From Siphonodentalium dalli (lineage: Eukaryota; Mollusca; Scaphopoda; Gadilida; Siphonodentaliidae), in NCBI GenBank assembly GCA_032622095.1, contig CP136067.1:128171990-128235989 (forward strand): a stretch of 64,000 nt of DNA, read 5' to 3'. Position numbers and translations under genes: made by a program. The notes below the pieces were generated by a model, which saw only the letters and a program-made list of their open reading frames with translations, did not search any database and was not told the origin of the DNA. How positions within the stretch are numbered: the first letter of the stretch is position 1; the number at the start of each line of letters is the position of its first letter. Of this stretch, positions 57,579-64,000 are shown in pieces.

Positions 57579-58384
57579 CTAACAACAGGAAGTTGTAAAT
57601 CTATAAGATTCAATAAATATATATAGTCATATGTTCCTGTCACAATATTCGAGTTATTTAGTAATTAGTTAGCACCCTTCTTGAAATAATGCATGTGTAT
57701 CGGTACCATTCCGACTCCATATATAAGTTATTTTTATGAGTAATCGCGGTATATTGGTATCTTTACTCTCTCTGTGCCAATTTTTACAATCGACGGGTTG
57801 AATTTCGATGAAATTTCAGTTAAATAAAATGATGCTGCTCATTTGCCAATTTGAGCAGCAATTTCGAGAAAATATTTTGGACTAGGGAGGTGATAATTAA
57901 TTACGTAACGCACACCGCGAGCTCCGCCACCGCGGAATGCAAAGCTCCGGCCGCCAGCGATGGCTCCGTGTTCAGCCATGTTCCTCCGTGTTCCTCCGTG
58001 TATGTATGTGTATGTATGTATGTGACATCTGTGTTATATATCCCCATAAAAGTGCCACACGTTGTACTACATATTACTTAATAATTTGATTTTGATCTTT
58101 GTGTTATATATTGTGGGGGGGGGGTGATTCTGTGCAGTGATTGCACCATGGAATCACAGTTCATGGAAGGCGACGGAGGGCAGGGACCCGGCCCTCTGAT
58201 GGTGATAGTTCCTGAACATTACCGTTGGCGGACCGGGTTTGTGCCCTCGGTGGCCTTCTTGGAATGTTTTTCCAAATTATATAGGACAGATTTGTCCTGT
58301 ATATCACGTGACTCATTTATTATTGTAAATATGTTATGAATATATACAGTCTATACAATGTAAAATGTTATAAGACTGAATAAA

Positions 58385-58835
58385 AAAAGTTGAAGTGTTC
58401 ATGTCGCGGTCACCTGTGTTATGGCCGTGGTCACCCGTGGTCATAGCGTGGATGTTCCGTGTTCAAACGTGATCAAGGTTTGTTTAAAACTAAACGGACA
58501 TTGATACCAGAAACATTCGAAACTAAATTGAACATTTATCAAAGGTCCCGTCAAGTTATTTTCGATCAGGAAGATGGCCGTGGTCACCCGTGGTCATAGC
58601 GTGGATGTTCCGTGTTCAAACGTGATCATTTGGCCGTGGTCACCCGTTCGTCGTACCGTGATCGTAGCGTGGATTTTCGTGTTCAAACGTGATCAGAGCA
58701 TGTTCAAACGTGATCAGAGCGTGTTCAAAATCTGAACACGATTGAACACGTTTACCCAGACCGTGTTCTTGGCGAGTTCAGATTTTGAACACGGAAAAAC
58801 CACGGAAAAATCGCGCGTGGTCTTCTTGGACATGT
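58385..58835. repeat. Right subterminal motif array
   Basis: CCGTGGTCACCCGTGGTCATAGCGTGGATGTTCCGTGTTCAAACGTGATCA occurs twice (from 58421 and 58577), separated by the block copied from 57482-57578. A hairpin GTGTTCAAAATCTGAAC ... GTTCAGATTTTGAACAC lies at about 58730-58796. The same CGTGGTC/CGTGTTC vocabulary fills 47450-47770 at the other end. Confidence 0.85.
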
Positions 58836-58860
58836 AAAAAACCACGGGCCTTGTACTGTA

Positions 58861-61800
58861 CTCATCGTATTGAGTGTGGCTCAATTCCCATGCCCCTGGT
58901 TGTGGATCGGTTTATAAATATGTTATAACCCGCTTGGGTATCTGTTCAATAAATACAGACCGCGGCGCTGACGCTATCTTGCACAAATATACCCAAGCTG
59001 GTTACAACCAAAACATACCACATTATCTCGAACTTAGCTGTTTGGAATGCGGTTTTCATGAAAATACTCAATCGTCTTAACACTCTCACATGTTGTATAG
59101 CAATAAGCCCGTTGAATTTGTAAATAATCTGATTCTGCCAATACTAAATGGTTGATTGTGCGACAACCAATTGTTTTATTGTATACCGTGAAATGACAGC
59201 CCATGCTATTATGTGCTGATGAACGAATGTGAATCAAGAGAGATAACCCAATTCACAAAACGTTCATTTTGCAACGTGTATTTGAGTTCTGTTTTACTAC
59301 TATTATTAAAGGTACACAATCCGATTCGATGGTCCCCGTATCACCAGATAGCAACAACAACAACAACAACAATTATTCAACAGACACTACAGTTATCAGA
59401 CTGAATAATTACCAAAAGCTAATGCTGACCACTTTCAACTATAATATAACATTTCCAAAAGCGTGTTACATATCAACATTTTGTTCAACGCATTTTGGTA
59501 TATCGAGTATGTCGGTCTGCTCGTCGAATATTTACTAGTCCGCCAAATATTCAGGTTGTGAAAATTAACTTATTATAAAAATTGATATATGATAACTCTG
59601 AGCATTGATGGGTGGTTTTCTCGACTCGAATAAAATATTGTTCACCCCCGAAGTCAAATGAATAGTAATTTTGGAGCGTTAATTCGGATTATGTATCTTT
59701 AGGTGGAATAGTTTGCTCTGTGCATAGTACAGTAATTGTCGAGTACAAATAATGATAACTTTCGCGCGTTTTCTTATATTAGCACGAAAGTATTGTATTC
59801 ACAGCTCGACGAATAATGTATGTTATGAGTTGGCGGAGTTTTCATTAAGGCAGCCGCCAATGAAAAGTTGTTATTTGAGAATTGTTTTCGGCGGGAAATC
59901 CGTGGCGTGTAGTCATTTCTAGTCCTGGCTGTGTTGGGTCAACACACACAATATTTTTTTGAATGAACTTAATTAAAGTGTGATATTGCTCAATTTGGAT
60001 ATAGTGAGTTTAACATTTTTAGTTGTTTTCAAATAATATTTGAGTTTGTTTGAGAATTTTTCATTGATCTCATTTTAACATAGACATATATGTCACTGTG
60101 ATACAAAATAGTTTAAAGTTCTTATCTTATGATATTTATGTGTTCCTATATAAATATGCAACGTGTAGAGTAAGACATTTGTATGTGTAAAATTTCATTG
60201 AGAGTGTATTTCCGACACTAAAAGCTGTTTCCATACGAGTGTTCGGATAACAGGTTTCCATCATGGTTTTCCCTAAAACTGTTTTTTTCCTGGTGGTTGT
60301 TTCTGGACCGCTGTTCAGCATAGGTAGAACAGATGGAGTAAAGTGAATTCATGTGTATGTACATGTCTTCTTATTGTTTCATCTGAACAATAAACGCTGA
60401 CTGACGATGGCCTGGCTCGATTGCTTTAGTAGTTTGTTACCATTATGGTAGAATTGGGAATACCAAAATAATTCAACACTGTCACTTGTTTCTGACAAAA
60501 TTGCAAATATATAACACGTGATCACACGTAACTGAATGTGGAAAGTAGATATCGTGTCTCAGAACAGATTGCTAAACGACTATTATGTGTGTGTGAGTCT
60601 CTAGTATTCTGGGATATTCCATAAGTTGGTTGAACAGATAATATCCATGAGAGTGGTATCTTATAGAGTTGCTCGAGCGAAATCTAACCATGCGGCGTTC
60701 GCAACGAGTTCGATAAAGATTTGAGATTATGATGCGCTGTGTTCAGTATTTATTCCACACCGTTGTGGCAGATACGTTCAATCCATGACCGTCACCATCA
60801 TTGATACTATAGCTACCGTTATTGTGACTTACGTTAATAACCATCACCCGAAGCGGATCGCTGGCGTCAACGTCAACAAGTTCCGGCTTGTATTCCACTA
60901 GAGATGTTCACTAACACGTGACTCACGTCAATGGGTGTGGAATAAAATATTATACTCACCTGGAGGACGAGAGTCTGTTTTGTGTGGGTATATACTGAGG
61001 ATTACCGTTATACTGCACAGGAAAGATGCCGCTCGTGAAACATAATCACCTGCGGAGGACATAATTAGTATGTATATGAACATGTACATGTATATTGGAG
61101 TTAGGTGGGTTTAACACATGTGTTAATGGACACCTTCCGCAAACTTCTTGCCACTGAGAGTACGGTTATGTCGTTCTGTTTACCGTGATTATGTTTTTCT
61201 AATTTATGCTGTTATACAGGTTTCATATAGTGATTTGTGTGTCCCACTCGTATTTCATGGCGACGAATTATCTGATTGCCACTAAGAGATAAAAATTATG
61301 GCAATTACAATTTAAGGACACAATGAGGACAATAGAAACGATCTCGAACCTATAACTATATATGATGAATTTGTGAGTGTTGTTGAAAACCGTAGTCGTA
61401 AATACGGATATGGCAAAACACAAATTATAGTGACGTACATGTAGTACCCGCAATTCGCAACGCAACGTAACCAAGAAAACAAACATGAGCTCGCGAGCAT
61501 TGCATGCTGTCATCGAGCTTACCACTGAATGTGACCTGACAACAACTTAACGAAGAGCAAACTAATCACAGTAAACATTATCATATCACCTTACTGAGAG
61601 TGGCACGAAGTTTGAACAACACCATTTTCTCATACACGGACTCGTAGTCGTCAATTATGCGAAAAGGAATTTGGTCCACCAGAAACAAAATACGACTATA
61701 ATTTGTATAGCTATTCGTAATTATTATCTGTATTAGTTCATCATGCGCAATGTGTCTATATTTTAATTAAGAGTTGACTAAATTTAGTCACCCGTAACAA

Positions 61801-62907
61801 AAATTTATTTAGAATGCAAGGTACATTTTCTAGCGTTTACGACACAATGTCCTCGATATGGTGTACACAATATACCACATTTTCCCATGTGCCCATCGAC
61901 ATTGAGTCACGACTAAATCGCGAACACGCACCGGATAAAATCCGCAATTAACAGAAAGACCCATATTCGATAGTAATATAAGCACACGATTGTTCAATTT
62001 AAAACAAAACAATGTCGACCTAACTTTTAGTACATTAGAAGCTGCAATCTTCAGTGTCTGCAATAAACATAGAACAACACAGTTGTGTGAACATGTTAAC
62101 GTTATTGCACTCGCTTGGCATGACGTGAAGTAAAACTCGAACCTCGTTTTATCATCGAGTCACAAAAATCTCGTGCAATAACGTTAACCAGTTCACACAA
62201 GTGTGTCGTTCTATCTATATATCACGTATTCTTCCAAGCCACTCGCCTAATACTTAACGGGATTCAATGCTTTTTCCTTTGCTATACTGAAATCAGGGAC
62301 GTGGGTAGGGGGTCTCCGTTGGTGGGTGTCCACCTTGACATTTACATCTGCACCTAATTGAACCAGACCAAACCATTTGGACCCCCTTGTGTTGAAACTC
62401 TCCAACTGGTACCACAAACTTTCCAACTATTGGACATTTCCAATCTGAGATCCCCTTACGGTTCGACATTTCCAATTGATGGCGCTTTTTAGACCAAATG
62501 ATTTAACAAAAGTAGAATGCTACTGTATGTCTAAAAACAACACATCCATCACATGTTCAACTAATGGTATGTCAGGCATGACCGTTCCAATTGTTAAACA
62601 TTAAGAGGTGACACACCCCCTGAACCCCATAAATTGTCGCCAAGTCCCTGACTAGAATTGTGTTGGGCCAAAATATGTTTGGACATACAATCATATTAAA
62701 GAGGTACTGTACGCCATTTTCAATAAATTCTCAGTAATAACAACGATCTAATATCGATAATATATAGAGCAATAAGTAATTTGAGTCGAAGATATATTCT
62801 GTAAACGTTCAGGTTAATATGTTGTCTTAAAATCAAAGCTAATAATTTGATATAAATTAAATTACAAATGTCCATGTACAAGACGTAGTCAAGTTAATTG
62901 ACGGATA
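58861..62907. other. Intergenic; no gene recognised
   Basis: An imperfect hairpin (GTTATAACCCGCTTGGGTAT ... ATACCCAAGCTGGTTACAAC) lies at 58923-59010, a CAA microsatellite at 59352-59371, and an inverted repeat at 62079-62205. Frames under 90 codons show no domain. TATTAAAGAGGTACTGTACG at 62696 may be an old TTAA-type MITE end. Nothing else can be supported. Confidence 0.5.
62079..62205. repeat. Inverted repeat, ~33-bp arms
   Basis: TTGTGTGAACATGTTAACGT (with TATTGCAC following) pairs with GTGCAATAACGTTAACCAGT (TCACACAAG following) with few mismatches, around a 60-base loop. Possibly a small MITE. Confidence 0.8.
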
Positions 62908-64000
62908 TAGTGTGGTCGTCAAAGGGTTCGACCCGGAAGAAATTGGTATAGAAGCGGTTTTGGTGTCATTCGACGCGGGAGAATCTCGTGTATAACATAT
63001 CCAAAATCCGCTAAAATCCGCTTTGGGCAAAATTCAGGATCCAAGATGGCGTCCAACATGGCTGCCGTTAGTCAAAAGATACTCTGACTGAGATTAATTC
63101 GATAACAGTGAGAACAAATGTTGTCATATGTATACAAATGTATACATTTTTGCAAAGGTACAATGTTGAGCCACCTGTTTATGGCAAAAATGGAACCCAT
63201 CGTCCCAGATGGCCGCCAATATGGCGGCCTAAACTCGAACATTTGAAGTTTTTGCCTAATATCTTAAAGATCAATTCCTGTTGTTTGATAATGGTTCAGA
63301 CTGGCGACATTGATTAGTCATATTCATGTTAATTCATCATTGGAGCAATGAAAGATACCATAAATGGGGTCCCAGACTCATCTACACCCTCAAAAATTCG
63401 ATTTTACAGAACGCGGTATAACATTCCACAAAACTCTCCATTGTGATTACAGTCATATATCAACAAGAAATGGACAGAACTGTACAATGTAAGTTGGGCA
63501 TACCAATATCTATAAATACTCCAATTCAATGAAACCCAAATTGGCGCTTTGTCTCAAAATGGCTGCCAAAATGGCGGTCAAAATATGGAAAATGGCGGAT
63601 ATTGATCACAGTGACATTCAATCCATTATAAGTAGTGGTTGATGAATAAAATTGACTAAATAAATACGAATGAATACCTCTTTATGATGCCATTATGCTA
63701 GCTCTATGTAAAAACTTAAAAATCAGTACCAAAAATGGCTGCCAAAATGGCCAACCGATGTGAAAAATACTATTTTCTATCACTTCTGTTTATCACTTGT
63801 TGCTCTCTGAACTGGGAAACAATGGGTATATTCTTTCAATGATCGTGTCAACTGATCATTACAGCAATGACATTTCTAATAGATTAGATCATAGTTTACT
63901 CCGGTCCTTCACTAATAAGTTATAACGAATGCGGTATGAAATTTAACCAAAATCGACTTTGGGGTTCTGGTCACATTTGATATTTAGGGATGAGCAGATC
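62908..64000 (+). repeat. Repeat T, copy 3 (runs off the window)
   Basis: Matches copy 2 (12581-13672, inverted) throughout, starting TAGTGTGGTCGTCAAAGGGT and ending at the window edge at GATGAGCAGATC. ATGGC-type motifs cluster at 63043-63065, 63208-63230, 63558-63600 and 63736-63752. No frame exceeds 70 codons. Confidence 0.9.

Larger units (their letters stand above)
55429..58384. other. Interior of the large element, mostly anonymous
   Basis: A LINE 3'-end remnant lies at 56463-56600 (listed separately). A short interstitial ACCCTAACCCTAACCC lies at 57069-57084. GTATGTATGTGTATGTATG lies near 58000-58022. A block at 57482-57575 is duplicated at 58486-58575. The 112-codon minus frame at 55548-55886 has no recognisable domain. 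Confidence 0.45.
47424..58858. mobile_element. Large TIR structure, ~11.4 kb, TA-flanked
   Basis: Positions 47422-47446 and 58836-58860 are perfect 25-bp inverted repeats, beginning TACAGTACAAGGCCCGTGG. If TA is the target duplication, the element starts CAGTACAAGG, a CAGT-type end with TA duplication as in Tc1/mariner/pogo elements. Both ends are packed with CGTGGTC, CGTGTTC and CGTGATC motifs. ACGGAAAAATCGCGCGTGG lies near both ends in the same direct orientation. The interior contains later insertions (hAT 51244-53066, Harbinger 53223-55425, repeat S) that inflate its length. No transposase was found. Alternative: two separate elements whose outer ends happen to face apart. Confidence 0.65.

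Noticed and set aside
62908..62940. tRNA-like B box (GGTTCGACCC) at the start of repeat T, suggesting a SINE
   Set aside because: No convincing A box at the right distance and no stem pairing; copies at 10096 and 9386 do not preserve the box.

Overview
This window looks like nuclear DNA of an invertebrate animal. It is AT-rich, has no compact gene layout, and is dominated by decayed transposable elements of animal type: apurinic-endonuclease-type LINEs of the Jockey/CR1-like kind with a C-terminal CCHC knuckle, hAT elements, a PIF/Harbinger element, and MITEs in TA or TTAA sites. It also carries a large degenerate C2H2 zinc-finger array. The repeat spectrum suggests a marine lophotrochozoan such as a mollusc, brachiopod or annelid, but that is an inference and the species cannot be named from the sequence. 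No intact protein-coding gene, tRNA, rRNA or CRISPR array was found. Most open reading frames are fragments of repeats.

Layout. 0.7-3 kb: a tandem array of about 140-bp units that flips orientation near 2.26 kb, with a 1,000-bp fold-back element inserted at an 8-bp target duplication. 3.3-7.4 kb: two 5'-truncated LINE fragments on the minus strand (A and B). 7.4-14 kb: tandem and dispersed repeats forming a large inverted structure. 17.5-21 kb: an older repeat (R) split by LINE C, which has an 8-bp target duplication; an unsplit copy of R is at 34.7-35.6 kb. 22.9-24.4 kb: a hAT element carrying a second nested element. 24.6-27.5 kb: inverted repeats around a roughly 69-bp tandem array. 28.2-28.8 kb: a decayed TTF/hAT-like zinc-finger coding fragment. 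35.7-36.8 kb: LINE D, same family as A.

36.8-47.4 kb holds a minus-strand C2H2 zinc-finger pseudogene. Its 84-bp fingers are amplified into a higher-order array of three units of about 1.5 kb, and each unit boundary carries the 3' end of LINE D. Three TTAA-flanked MITEs and a nested-palindrome MITE sit among the remaining fingers. From 47.4 to 58.9 kb lies a very large structure with perfect 25-bp terminal inverted repeats. It is flanked by TA and has CGTGGTC/CGTGTTC-rich ends. Inside it are a hAT element with an 8-bp duplication and a PIF/Harbinger element with TAA duplications; both contain decayed MADF-like coding sequence.

The last 5 kb is mostly featureless until 62.9 kb. There the third copy of a non-coding repeat (T), rich in ATGGC motifs, runs off the window. 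Nothing here works as a metabolic or regulatory gene set. The interest lies in nested insertions whose order can be read from target-site duplications, and in the co-amplification of a LINE tail with zinc-finger repeats.
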